A stretch of DNA of 64,000 nt from Acaryochloris sp. CCMEE 5410. GTDB taxonomy: Bacteria > Cyanobacteriota > Cyanobacteriia > Thermosynechococcales > Thermosynechococcaceae. The translations under genes were made by a program, and so were the position numbers. The notes beneath the pieces were generated by a model, which had not been told where the DNA came from, searched no databases, and worked only from the letters and a program-made list of their open reading frames with translations. The DNA lies in assembly GCF_000238775.2 (NCBI RefSeq), contig NZ_AFEJ02000004.1, positions 1 to 64,000 of the forward strand, given 5' to 3'. This document shows positions 47,161-55,787 of the stretch, piece after piece; positions within the stretch are counted from its first letter, which is position 1; the number at the start of each line of letters is the position of its first letter.

Positions 47161-48498
47161 ATGACTACAAACTCCCATCCAAAAAATAATATTCCGGGAA
47201 GCTATGGCTATCCAATTGCTGGTGAATTGTTTAGCTTAGTCACAAATGAGCAATTATTTTATTGGAAACGTTATCAAAAATATGGTGCTATATATAAGAC
47301 AAGTTTCTTAGGGAAGAAAACAGTTATAATAGCTGGCCCAGAAATTAATAGAGCTGTACTAAAAGATCAAGCATACAAATTCTCTTCATATTCGGGCTGG
47401 CAAGGATTAGAGCCATTGATAGGTAAAGGGTTGTTATTGCAAGATGGTCTTGAACATCAACATTCTAGAAAACTAATATTTCCAGCTTTCAGCAAGTGTG
47501 CTATATCGCAATATTTCACTAAAATTAAATCTATTGTAGAGGACTTTTTGAAAGAATATTGTCTAGATACAGATAAAAAACTTATTTCAGTATCTCGTGC
47601 TCTCACATTGAAGATTATCATAAATATACTGCTAACGTCTAATCATAAGATAGATATCGATAAGACTAGTCAATTATTCCATTATCTTATAGATGGGATG
47701 CTTGCATATATTCGATTAGATATCCCATTTATAACGTATGGTAAAGCTTTAAAAGCGCGTAGAGATTTATTTGATGAATTGGAAATTATAGTTAAAGATA
47801 CACAAGGTAAAACTCTCTCTCACGATGATTCAAGTGTAATAGACTTTCTTGTACATTCTACAGATGAATCTGGAAATTCATTGTCAAATAATGAAATAAT
47901 CTCTCAAATTTTTCAACTAGTACTAGGAGGCCATGAAACCACAGCGAAGCTGTTGTGCTGGACAATCATAATGTTGTCAAGACATATTGATTGGCAATCT
48001 AAGCTCAGAAATGAATATTATGAAGTTGTAGGTGACTCTGGTTTAACAGTTGATCATCTACCTAGGCTAAAGCTCATGGATGCAGTACTGAAAGAAGTTG
48101 AGAGATTATATCCACCGCTATATTTTATCCCTCGTGGCATCATCAGCGATTTTGAGTTCTCGGGTTTTACCTTTACATCTGACTGGTTAATTCACTTATC
48201 TCCATTAATCACACATCGAATGTCGAGTATATACACTAATCCTCATGACTTCGATCCTGAGCGTTTCTTACCACCTAGAGAAGAGCATAATCGTTATCCA
48301 TATTCTTTGATTGGATTTGGAGGTGGTAAACATTTTTGCCTAGGAAATGAATTAGCAAATGTTGAAATGAAAATTATACTTGCAACACTGATAACGAATT
48401 ATAGTTTCGATATTTTCCCAAATGTTTACTTTGACTCAATCTGCAAAGGTAAAAGAATTGCTAATAAATTTTTCTTTCGAACTTGTACCCTGCACTAG
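47161..48498 (+). CDS. Cytochrome P450 (CYP120-like)
   Basis: A haem-thiolate monooxygenase of 445 residues. Motifs: I-helix LVLGGHETTAKLLCW (about 258-272), K-helix ExxR in KEVERLYPP, PERF-like DPERFLPP, and the haem loop FGGGKHFCLG with ligand Cys393. The N-terminus lacks a membrane anchor and begins NNIPGSYGYPIAGELF, like bacterial CYP120 enzymes that hydroxylate retinoids. All key residues are present. It is transcribed away from the exoprotein gene across a 75-bp AT-rich spacer. No redox partner gene is nearby. Confidence 0.9.
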   Translation: MTTNSHPKNNIPGSYGYPIAGELFSLVTNEQLFYWKRYQKYGAIYKTSFLGKKTVIIAGPEINRAVLKDQAYKFSSYSGWQGLEPLIGKGLLLQDGLEHQHSRKLIFPAFSKCAISQYFTKIKSIVEDFLKEYCLDTDKKLISVSRALTLKIIINILLTSNHKIDIDKTSQLFHYLIDGMLAYIRLDIPFITYGKALKARRDLFDELEIIVKDTQGKTLSHDDSSVIDFLVHSTDESGNSLSNNEIISQIFQLVLGGHETTAKLLCWTIIMLSRHIDWQSKLRNEYYEVVGDSGLTVDHLPRLKLMDAVLKEVERLYPPLYFIPRGIISDFEFSGFTFTSDWLIHLSPLITHRMSSIYTNPHDFDPERFLPPREEHNRYPYSLIGFGGGKHFCLGNELANVEMKIILATLITNYSFDIFPNVYFDSICKGKRIANKFFFRTCTLH

Positions 48499-48589
48499 GC
48501 TCTACGCTTAGCCATCCCTATATCTTTAATTTTTTAAGAGTGGCTTTATCTACGGTGTACACATAAGTCGATTTTGAGCTATTTCCCAC

Positions 48590-49246
48590 ATGACTTCCCC
48601 AATCATCAGCCTCAACCCCAAGCCCAGCCCCCAGACCACCCCAGACCAACCCAAGTCCGTCCCTTCCGCTCCCAAGCTTCTCGACAAGACAGCATTCCCC
48701 AAGAAAGCACCGCAGGGAACCCGACCACCCAAGCGAGAACCAGAGCATGGGGAGCTTGGAGGAATACGTCGGAGTTCTAGGCGATCTCCCCGGACAATCA
48801 AACCTGAGTACACTCCCAAGACACGATCATCTGAAATCCCCCAGACTAGTCAGCCGAGAACCCCCAGAATTTCGGCAGACCTGGAGAGGCGATTTAGGAA
48901 TCTGGAGCTGCGACAGAAGAACTTGGTGGAGCAAGCCAGGACGCGAGGGGAGCTGGAGTATCTGGCTGTTGCCAAAAATGGCACAGGGCAAGGGCAATAC
49001 TTGATTACTGTGAAGGGGACAGGGAAGCCTTTCGTGAGGGAGGTGTTTGCTTCGGCTGAGTTTTGCTTGGAGTGCGCTTTTGAAATTGAGGAGAATTTTG
49101 AGATTTTGCAGGTGCTTGAGCTGAGGCCGACAGAGACGATGGAGCGGATTGAGGAGATGGTTGGAGTGTGGTTGGAGAGGGAGAGAGTGAGTAGGGTTTG
49201 GGGGAGTCTTGAGGATTCCCTTGTCACGCTTAGCTTACTGAGTTAG
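48590..49246 (+). CDS. Hypothetical protein (218 aa) with disordered basic N-terminus
   Basis: The first 95 residues are Pro/Ser/Arg-rich and probably disordered. A compact C-terminal domain follows (LERRFRNLELRQKNLVEQAR, FASAEFCLECAFEIEENFEI). I do not recognise it. The base composition (GC-rich start after the AT-rich P450) suggests a different origin. Other-frame ORFs over the same bases look like shadows. Confidence 0.5.
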   Translation: MTSPIISLNPKPSPQTTPDQPKSVPSAPKLLDKTAFPKKAPQGTRPPKREPEHGELGGIRRSSRRSPRTIKPEYTPKTRSSEIPQTSQPRTPRISADLERRFRNLELRQKNLVEQARTRGELEYLAVAKNGTGQGQYLITVKGTGKPFVREVFASAEFCLECAFEIEENFEILQVLELRPTETMERIEEMVGVWLERERVSRVWGSLEDSLVTLSLLS

Positions 49247-49529
49247 ATATTTTAGCTTTCATCTTTTGACATTTTCCTACTCTTTTTTTCAAGCAATTTC
49301 CGCATATTATCTGTGAAACTTTTAGATGTAGACATACTAGCAGTCACTTGATTCACCAGAAAAACGAGGATCTTCCTAGATGCCATAGCATACTGTAAAC
49401 ATCCGTCATCTGATTCTGTATAGTCTCCCCGGCGCTTTGCATTGTCCTCCTTACGATTGCGGTAGTAATTGCGTTTGCGATCTCAGACTTGGATGCGTCA
49501 ATAATATAAGGAACACAATGAGGAGATCC
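49247..49529. other. Spacer before the peptidase gene
   Basis: On the minus strand a 44-codon frame (ATG 49384, starting MASRKILVFLVNQVTASMST) lies at 49250-49384, with further in-frame natural-looking sequence upstream but no start. It may be the tail of a lost gene. Nothing else is evident. Confidence 0.25.
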
Positions 49530-51515
49530 ATGACTGAAACAGCACTCTACGGCTCTTGGAAATCGCCAATTACCTCTGAGTTGATTGTGTCTAACTCCAT
49601 TCGGCTTGGGGGTATACAGCTCGACGGCAGTGATATTTATTGGTGTGAGTTTCGACCCACCGAGAATGGTCGGAGCTTAATTGTGCGCCGCACAGCTGAT
49701 GGTGAAATAACTGATGTTACACCCACCTCATTTAATGTCCGTACCCGTGTTCATGAGTATGGTGGTGGGGCTTACTGGGTTGATCAAGGCGATTTATTTT
49801 TTGCCAATTTTCTAGACCAGAGACTTTATCAACAGTCGTTGTGCACATCTCCAGAACCGCTTACCCCCGAGAAACCATTACGGTATGCCGATGGTATAGT
49901 TGATCGCCTCCGGCGGCAACTGATCTGTGTACGCGAAGATCATACCCAAAACGACCAAGCGGTCATCAACACAATTGTTGCAATATCACTGGACGACCAG
50001 ACTCAAACCGTGTTGGCCTCGGGGTGTGATTTTTATTCAACCCCTCGCCTTAACCCCAAAGGAACTCAACTGGCCTGGCTGAGTTGGAATCATCCTAATC
50101 TGCCCTGGGATGGGACCGAACTCTGGGTTGCCGAGATTGCGGATGATGGAACACTAGCCAAGCCTCAAAAGGTTGCTGGTGGCCTGAGCGAATCAATCTT
50201 TCAGCCCCAGTGGTCACCTGAGGGAGTTTTATACTTTATCGGAGATTCCACTGGCTGGTGGAATCTCTATCGCTGGCAAAATCAAACGGTTAAACCTCTC
50301 TACCCCCTGGAGGCTGAATTTGGCGAACCTCAGTGGGCATTTGGCATGTCAACCTACGGATTTGCCTCTGCCAATAGCTTAGTGTGTACCTACAAACTCG
50401 ATGGTGTCCAACATTTGGCCCAATTGGATACGACTCATCTCACTCTCACTGAGATTGAAACACCTTATTCCAGTATGAGTGGCCTCAAGGTCGGGGCTGA
50501 TTTTGTTGTGTTCTTAGGGAGCACTCCTAGCCAGCCAAGTGTACTTGTCCATCTGAATTTGTTAACAGGACAGCTTACTGAGCTTAGACGTTCTAGCCTT
50601 TTAGAGATTGAGGTTGGTTACCTATCCATCCCGGAAAACATTACGTTTCCGACTAGTCACAATCTCTCCGCCTATGGCATCTATTACCCACCCAGAAACA
50701 GAGACTACATTGCTCCTGAGAATACCCATCCCCCCTTGTTAGTGAGAAGTCACGGAGGACCGACAGCGGCGACTTCCTCCAACTTTAATCCAGTTATTCA
50801 ATATTGGACCAGTCGTGGATTTGCTGTGTTGGATGTGAACTATGGTGGCAGTACGGGTTATGGTCGAGCCTACCGTGAGCGACTTAAGGGGAACTGGGGC
50901 ATTGTTGATATTGATGATTGTATCAACGGGGCAAAATATCTAGTGGCTCAGGGCAAAGCTGACCCCGAGCATCTGGCTATTGACGGCGGCAGTTCCGGGG
51001 GCTACACCACTCTAGGAGCACTAACTTTTCATGATGTTTTCAAAGCGGGAGCCAGCTACTATGGCATCAGTGACATGGTAGCCTTGGCCCGTGATACTCA
51101 TAAGTTTGAGTCACGCTATATCGATAGCCTGGTTGGTCCCTACCCCGAATGTAAAGACCTCTACAACGCACGATCTCCTATCAATTTTACTGACCAGCTT
51201 TCCTGCCCTGTAATTTTTCTACAGGGCGATGAAGACAAGATTGTGTTGCCCAACCAGTCTGAGTTAATGGTTAGTGCCTTACGAAAAAAGAACATTCCAG
51301 TAGCTTATTTGTTGTTTGAAGGAGAACAGCACGGTTTTCGTAAAGCAGACAATATCAAGCGGGCTTTGGACGCTGAGTTTTATTTTTACAGTCGGGTGTT
51401 TGGGTTTGAGCCTGCTGAGGAGATTGAAGCCGTGGAGATTTGGGGAATAGAGAAAGAGGAATCTATAGCCCCTGAGGTAGACAGAATCAATACTGAATTG
51501 TCAGGTGACAATTAG
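49530..51515 (+). CDS. S9 family prolyl oligopeptidase-like peptidase
   Basis: These serine peptidases cut short peptides in the cytoplasm or periplasm. ATG 49530 (MTETALYG) is preceded by AGGAG, which decides the start; upstream in-frame codons add atypical sequence. A beta-propeller occupies about 30-390. The alpha/beta hydrolase domain has the nucleophile in DGGSSGGYTT (about Ser488), Asp in GDEDKIVLP (about 567) and His in EGEQHGFRK (about 600). The length of 661 residues fits the family. No signal peptide is seen. Confidence 0.9.
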   Translation: MTETALYGSWKSPITSELIVSNSIRLGGIQLDGSDIYWCEFRPTENGRSLIVRRTADGEITDVTPTSFNVRTRVHEYGGGAYWVDQGDLFFANFLDQRLYQQSLCTSPEPLTPEKPLRYADGIVDRLRRQLICVREDHTQNDQAVINTIVAISLDDQTQTVLASGCDFYSTPRLNPKGTQLAWLSWNHPNLPWDGTELWVAEIADDGTLAKPQKVAGGLSESIFQPQWSPEGVLYFIGDSTGWWNLYRWQNQTVKPLYPLEAEFGEPQWAFGMSTYGFASANSLVCTYKLDGVQHLAQLDTTHLTLTEIETPYSSMSGLKVGADFVVFLGSTPSQPSVLVHLNLLTGQLTELRRSSLLEIEVGYLSIPENITFPTSHNLSAYGIYYPPRNRDYIAPENTHPPLLVRSHGGPTAATSSNFNPVIQYWTSRGFAVLDVNYGGSTGYGRAYRERLKGNWGIVDIDDCINGAKYLVAQGKADPEHLAIDGGSSGGYTTLGALTFHDVFKAGASYYGISDMVALARDTHKFESRYIDSLVGPYPECKDLYNARSPINFTDQLSCPVIFLQGDEDKIVLPNQSELMVSALRKKNIPVAYLLFEGEQHGFRKADNIKRALDAEFYFYSRVFGFEPAEEIEAVEIWGIEKEESIAPEVDRINTELSGDN

Positions 51516-51822
51516 ACCCCGTCTCTTCCCAGCTTTTCGTAATGCTTTGGTAAATGCCTTTCAGCATTACACATCCAGTAAGCGTTATGAGCAGGGAACC
51601 ACGTCTCAGCCAGTAGAGTTGTTCCACTCTATTTACAGAAATTTTGGTGTGGGTTCTCTGCTATATTTATTCACTGGAGAAATATCAGAAGTAGCAAAGT
51701 CTCAACCCACTGCAGTAGATATGTCCATTGATTTGATGGGACCAAAGGAACTGATCCGTTTACTACATCGAATTGCTGATCGCCTTGAATTTCTGATTAG
51801 CGAAGAGCCAGGAGAGAGTTAA
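51505..51822 (+). CDS. Hypothetical protein (105 aa)
   Basis: A GTG start at 51505 overlaps the peptidase stop by 11 bases, so coupling is possible. The sequence has an aromatic middle (FHSIYRNFGVGSLLYLFTGE) and an amphipathic end (LIRLLHRIADRLEFLI). I recognise no family, and the start is uncertain. Confidence 0.4.
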   Translation: MTIRPRLFPAFRNALVNAFQHYTSSKRYEQGTTSQPVELFHSIYRNFGVGSLLYLFTGEISEVAKSQPTAVDMSIDLMGPKELIRLLHRIADRLEFLISEEPGES

Positions 51823-51911
51823 ATCACCGCCTCCCCAATCCTTAGCTCCACTACATCAACAAATCACCATTCCAAGGATTCAGCGGGGTATTGGGTTAAT
51901 GCTCTATTGAA

Positions 51912-52110
51912 TCACTGCAAAGCGTTTTTATTTGACTTAGCTTTTTCTTTGGCACCCAGTTCAGGCTTACTCTCGTCCCCTGCCTCACCTTTAGGCTTTT
52001 GTCCTAGCTTCTTCTTCCCAACAAGATAAATTCCTTCTGACACTGGAATTAGAATAGTCCCCCAGAACCACCAGCGAACACCGGAATCGCCAAAGTGAAG
52101 CCAGAAAAGA
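51912..52110 (-). pseudogene. 3' remnant of a membrane-protein gene
   Basis: The minus strand encodes a natural C-terminus without a start: GDSGVRWWFWGTILIPVSEG, then a basic tail with KKKLGQKPKGEAGDE, ending at TGA 51912-51914. Upstream it is lost into the 20-bp repeat array that begins near 52122, so rearrangement at the repeats may have removed its 5' part. Confidence 0.35.
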
Positions 52111-52121
52111 ACTCTATGGCG

Positions 52122-52406
52122 TTGAAACCATTAACGTTGAAAGCATTACCTTGCCGTTTTTTGAAAGCATTACCTTGCCGCTGCTGACCTAAAAACCCTA
52201 TTCTTTCGTTGAATTCATACTTGTGATCGCAAACAGCCTGAAAGCGTAAAGTTGCCGAAAGTCGGATTTGAAAGCATAAGCTTGCCGAAAGTTTTGCTGA
52301 GAAATTGCTGAAAGCATTGATATCTCGTAGAAAGTCTTCAACGTACCCAGTAAATGACACTCAATCGGCAAGGTTATGCTTTCAAACGGCAAGGTAATGG
52401 TTACAG
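52122..52406. repeat. Array of 20-bp repeats upstream of the tyrosine recombinase gene
   Basis: The consensus is TTGAAAGCATTACCTTGCCG. Direct copies start at 52137 and 52161 (identical, 24 bp apart), 52238 (15/20), 52268 (18/20) and 52308 (degenerate). A weak copy starts at 52122. Two inverted copies lie at 52366-52385 (19/20) and 52387-52406 (17/20), one base apart. The array ends about 140 bp before the recombinase gene. It could be recombinase arm sites, replication iterons or an operator cluster. Confidence 0.8.
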
Positions 52407-52547
52407 CGACAATTTGAGATGCTTATTATCTGAGATACTTTTTAGTCAAATTTTAGTCAAAGTCCAAATAACGAAATTTTGACATAAGTGTACGGAAACG
52501 GCCATTGACGTACACTAAAATGGTCTACGGTGAGATCAAAGATCGCA

Positions 52548-53594
52548 ATGGCAGAATCTGGGTTAGTTCGCTTAGAAATCGATGAGTCGGCAGTTGATGT
52601 CGATTTGCTTAGAGCAGTCTTGGTGGAGAAAACCAAACCCTCCACGCGGGAAGGGTATACCAAGGATCTGGTGGACTTCTTTTTATTCGTGACCCAAGGG
52701 GAAATGGTCTATGGAGTTGAGGGACCGAAGCGAAAAAGTGAGATAAAGGCGCAGGTGAAGAGGGAATTATCTAGGCTTAGTCAATCCTTTGTGGGGATTG
52801 GCCGATTGAAAGCTTTGGAATTAGCCGCTCGGTATCGGGAATGCATGATGCAGCGAGGGTTGCAGGCAAATACCATCAATCGGCGGTTGTCCGCAGTGAA
52901 GTCCATGGTGCGGATGGCCAGACGTTTGGAAATGTGTGATTGGACTTTGGCGGAAGTAGATGGCCTAACAGTAAAACCTTATCGGGATACTCGGGGAATT
53001 ACAGCCTCTCAATTTCGACTGATGATGGTGTTCGTCAATCGGTTTTCTTTGGCTGGGGCTCGGGATTTCGCAATGTTGACGCTGTTGTGGGAGGCGGGAT
53101 TGCGACGGTCTGAGCTGGTGGGCTGTGATGCCCGTCATTTTGACTCGGAGCAGAAACGGTTATCGATTTTGGGGAAAGGAAGGAACGAAAGAGAGTGGAT
53201 TGATTTGACGGAAAGTGGGGTACGAGCCATTTCAGAGTGGCTGGAACTGCGAGAAGTTTATGGCCTCACGGAGCCGTTGTTTATCTCGTTGGATCGGGCG
53301 AATTGGGGGTCGAGGTTGTCGGGGACGTCGGTATATCGAATTGTCCGAGCTCTAGCAAAGAAGGCTGGGGTGAGCGAGAACTTTGGGCCTCATAAGGTAC
53401 GTCATAGTGGCACAACGACTTATCTAGAAATGACGGGTGGGGACTTAAGGGGGGCACAGGCGTATTCCCGACATGCCAATCTGAATACGCTCAAGTTCTA
53501 TGATGACAATCGCAAGCAGCTTCAGAAGAAGGCTTCAGCGAAGTTGGCTGAGAAGATTTCGTGGAATCAGACCTCAGATAAGTCGTCAGATTAA
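52548..53594 (+). CDS. Tyrosine recombinase / phage-integrase family protein
   Basis: It catalyses site-specific recombination through a 3'-phosphotyrosyl intermediate. About 348 residues from ATG 52548; GTG 52530 is an alternative start. The N-terminal core-binding domain has KPSTREGYTKDLVDFFLFV and QANTINRRLSAVKSMVRMA. Catalytic residues: Arg in WEAGLRRSELVG, Lys in LGKGRNEREW, HxxR in PHKVRHSGTT, His in YSRHANLNTLK, and Tyr in KFYDDNR. All are present. The gene lies between the 20-bp repeat array and a structured 3' region with a terminator. Confidence 0.9.
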   Translation: MAESGLVRLEIDESAVDVDLLRAVLVEKTKPSTREGYTKDLVDFFLFVTQGEMVYGVEGPKRKSEIKAQVKRELSRLSQSFVGIGRLKALELAARYRECMMQRGLQANTINRRLSAVKSMVRMARRLEMCDWTLAEVDGLTVKPYRDTRGITASQFRLMMVFVNRFSLAGARDFAMLTLLWEAGLRRSELVGCDARHFDSEQKRLSILGKGRNEREWIDLTESGVRAISEWLELREVYGLTEPLFISLDRANWGSRLSGTSVYRIVRALAKKAGVSENFGPHKVRHSGTTTYLEMTGGDLRGAQAYSRHANLNTLKFYDDNRKQLQKKASAKLAEKISWNQTSDKSSD

Positions 53595-53628
53595 TGCTGC
53601 TGTAACCAGTTCAGTCGCGAAGAGTTAC

Positions 53629-53693
53629 CTGCGATGGTATCCGACCGGCCTAAGTCCTGCGGACAGCAAGCAACAGCCATCGCGGCTCGGATA
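53629..53693 (+). other. Interleaved inverted repeats after the recombinase gene
   Basis: Two perfect 7-bp inverted repeats are interleaved. GCGATGG (53631-53637) pairs with CCATCGC (53677-53683), extendable with a wobble to 9 bp. TATCCGA (53638-53644) pairs with TCGGATA (53687-53693). A small hairpin GTCC-TGC-GGAC (53654-53664) lies inside. The spacing makes the two stems mutually exclusive in RNA. It may be a structured 3' UTR or a DNA site used by the recombinase. Confidence 0.55.
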
Positions 53694-53746
53694 CGCTGGG
53701 ATATGTATTTGTTAGTGGATTTGGATGATATTAGTTGGTTAAGCGG

Positions 53747-53770
53747 CAGCGGGTTGCTCCCGCTGATTTT
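53747..53770 (+). terminator. Terminator-like hairpin of the recombinase transcript
   Basis: Perfect stem CAGCGGG/CCCGCTG with loop TTGCT, followed by ATTTT. It lies 150 bp after the recombinase stop and before the convergent DUF4351 gene. The T run is short, so it is a moderate terminator. Confidence 0.5.
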
Positions 53771-53846
53771 AACATGTTGAGCTTTTAGAAAATGATCGTC
53801 TGGCCTGAAAGTCCTACCCAAGCTTGCTTTGAGATGTAGCCTCTTA

Positions 53847-54746
53847 TTACTTGGATTGATGTTGTGCCAACCAGTTCACTAGGTCTGCAGGTTTTGTAAA
53901 GTCGAGCAAGGCTTCACCCAAAGTTTCGAGCTGTTCGAGGGAGAGGGATTGGAGTTGCGATCGCAACTCTGGGGAAATGTCACCAATGCGACGGTTAAGT
54001 TGGCGGAGGACAAGTGATTGAGCTTCTCGCAGAGCACCAGTCTGTTCACCTTCTTCACGGCCCTCTTCGCGGCCTTCTTGCAGAGACTCCTGCCGAATTT
54101 CTTGATACCAAGGTGACTCTCGTAACACTGTCATATCCCACCTCATAATCTGCCGGACCAGCTCTGTATCCAGAACAAAGCTAGCAAAGAATCCTAATAG
54201 AGATTCTAACTCAACCAATTCCTCATTCAGTTGCAACTGCTCCAAGGCCCGCCTGACAGTCTGCTGATTTCCACCATTCTTGAGAATCGGGACAAAGGGC
54301 AATAAGGTATCCAGGGATCGCTCGAACACAAGTTCTGCTTCGATATCCCACAAGTTTATGACGTAGTAATCTTGCCGAGCCTGAAGACCGAGGAAATTGG
54401 ATTCAAAGCGATCTTCTACGACAACTTGGGTAGAGTGCGGCAGAATATTAACCAACACTGGATAGACAGGTAAGCCATAACTTTCCTGAGCGAGGGCAGC
54501 ATAGGCTCTCATTCTCAAGGGCATTTTGTCCGTGTATCGGAGTTGCAGCTCAGTGAGAATCAAAAACTTTCCGTGAATGGGGCTTTCCGCCTTCATGAGG
54601 ACATGGTTTTCACGACTGACCCACTGAAATTCGGACCCCAGAATTTCGAGCGCGACGACATCAGCTTGTTGTGTGACCCACTGTGCCCAAGCATCGGGAG
54701 CCAATCCCAACAATCGTTTACCGCCAATGTCTGAAACTTTGGGCAC
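53847..54746 (-). CDS. Rpn/DUF4351-type PD-(D/E)XK nuclease-like protein
   Basis: These proteins are common in cyanobacteria and related to recombination-promoting nucleases. ATG 54746 starts MPKVSDIGGKRLLGLAPDAW. The nuclease-like part has ESPIHGKFLILTELQLRYTD (acidic Glu and Gln/Leu core). A C-terminal DUF4351 region follows the charged linker EGREEGREEGEQTG: LVLRQLNRRIGDISPELRSQ and LEQLETLGEALLDF. About 299 residues is the usual size. The gene contains a HIP1 site within an 18-bp palindrome (53952-53969). Confidence 0.8.
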   Translation of the reverse strand: MPKVSDIGGKRLLGLAPDAWAQWVTQQADVVALEILGSEFQWVSRENHVLMKAESPIHGKFLILTELQLRYTDKMPLRMRAYAALAQESYGLPVYPVLVNILPHSTQVVVEDRFESNFLGLQARQDYYVINLWDIEAELVFERSLDTLLPFVPILKNGGNQQTVRRALEQLQLNEELVELESLLGFFASFVLDTELVRQIMRWDMTVLRESPWYQEIRQESLQEGREEGREEGEQTGALREAQSLVLRQLNRRIGDISPELRSQLQSLSLEQLETLGEALLDFTKPADLVNWLAQHQSK

Positions 54747-54993
54747 GCCCTCATTCCTTTTGATAAAAGCTAGTGTGAGATCGTCTCAGCCATCTTACTG
54801 GATGGGGCGAGTCCCAGGCTTAGGCTACCGTATCAATATAGTGATTCATACCGACTTCACTTCATTGAGGCTGATATGAAGGATCTGAATGATGAGATGT
54901 GGGGATGGTGAGCAGCAGAAATATGACCTGCCAGGAACACGGTAAGGTAATTTATAACCCCATCAGGATTAAGTTGGGATGAAGGAGGGGCTG

Positions 54994-55335
54994 ATGACTG
55001 GCAAATTTGAGATAAAAACAGCTACTGATAGGCAATTCCACTTCAATCTGGTCGCAACAAATGGGCAGGTTATTCTCTCAAGTCAGTTATACACCGCTAA
55101 AGCGAGTGCCCAGAATGGTATTGAATCCGTGAAAGTTAATGCTCCAATTGATAGTCAATACGACCGAAGAATGTCTAAGAGCGATGAACCCTATTTTGTA
55201 CTGAAGGCAGCTAATGGTGAGATTATCGGCACGAGTGAGATGTATTCCTCCAAGCAGGCAATGGAGAATGGGATTGACTCTGTTAAGCACAATGCCCCAG
55301 AAGCCGGGGTTGAAGACTTAACGTTATCGTCTTAG
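54994..55335 (+). CDS. YegP-like protein with two DUF1508 repeats
   Basis: ATG 54994 is preceded by GGAGG, so the earlier in-frame ATG 54979 is less likely. The protein has two copies of the DUF1508 unit (FHFNLVATNGQVILSSQLY and FVLKAANGEIIGTSEMYSSK), each followed by NGIxSVKxNAP. This is the standard 110-residue YegP arrangement. The function is unknown; members are small stress-associated proteins. Confidence 0.85.
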   Translation: MTGKFEIKTATDRQFHFNLVATNGQVILSSQLYTAKASAQNGIESVKVNAPIDSQYDRRMSKSDEPYFVLKAANGEIIGTSEMYSSKQAMENGIDSVKHNAPEAGVEDLTLSS

Positions 55336-55787
55336 CCTAAGTGAAGGGTTGCTGACCACAGAAAGATTCAGACACTTTTTGAGTGCAGCGCAGCCATACT
55401 GGATGTGGGTGTCCGCAGGGTCTCCTGAGGCAGCTCAGATTGTTTCATATAAACCGAACTGAGCAGAATATCTAGTAGGTTTGCTTGTCTAGTTGAGCTT
55501 TGGTATCTGCGCCAGCGTGGTCTGCCTTGACTTTCATTCATTTCATCTAGCTTTGCTCCCCACTCTTAGAGTTTCGCTTCCATTTCCCCTTGATACGCAT
55601 TTCTATCTTCCATAATCTTTCTCCTAAGTTATTGAATTCAGAATCACTAAATCTTCTTAAGTCAGTCGTAGTTCTGAAAAGTGGGTGTTCATACCAAGAT
55701 CTTCCTTTCGGTGGATTCCTCAGATCGGCATGAAATTCTACGATAAAGAGGGTTTCAACAAAAACTCACTCAAGGGAGGCAGGCATT
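55336..55787. other. Spacer holding a remnant gene
   Basis: The only coding trace is the minus-strand remnant at 55500-55613. The stretch from 55620 to 55787 is AT-rich and probably carries the promoter of the PfpI-ferritin gene. Confidence 0.4.
55500..55613 (-). pseudogene. Remnant of a small coiled-coil stress-type protein gene
   Basis: ATG 55613 has AGGAG at good spacing and reads MEDRNAYQGEMEAKL, a stop (TAA near 55568), then EWGAKLDEMNE. This matches the start of small cyanobacterial coiled-coil proteins of the K/Q-x-EAKLxEWxAxIDKL type. Sequence beyond about 55520 is unrelated. It is a nonsense-broken and truncated gene. Confidence 0.4.

Noticed and set aside
48518-48819. Minus-strand ORFs overlapping the start of the 218-residue gene
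   Set aside because: Gly/Trp/Leu-rich composition follows from the complement of a Pro/Arg-rich coding region; no ribosome site and no natural protein features.
52049-52360. 103-residue minus-strand ORF over the repeat array
   Set aside because: It is read through the 20-bp repeats, giving repeated QGNAF-type peptides; another frame over 51912-52110 has the natural sequence.
52137-52406. CRISPR array
   Set aside because: Spacing between the 20-bp units varies from 1 to more than 50 bp, copies occur in both orientations and diverge, and no cas gene is present.
53629-53693. HDV-like ribozyme or simple H-type pseudoknot
   Set aside because: The strand order fits a pseudoknot, but the joining loops are 0 and about 1-3 bases. 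That is too short for both stems to form together, and the P4 and catalytic C elements of HDV-like ribozymes are missing.
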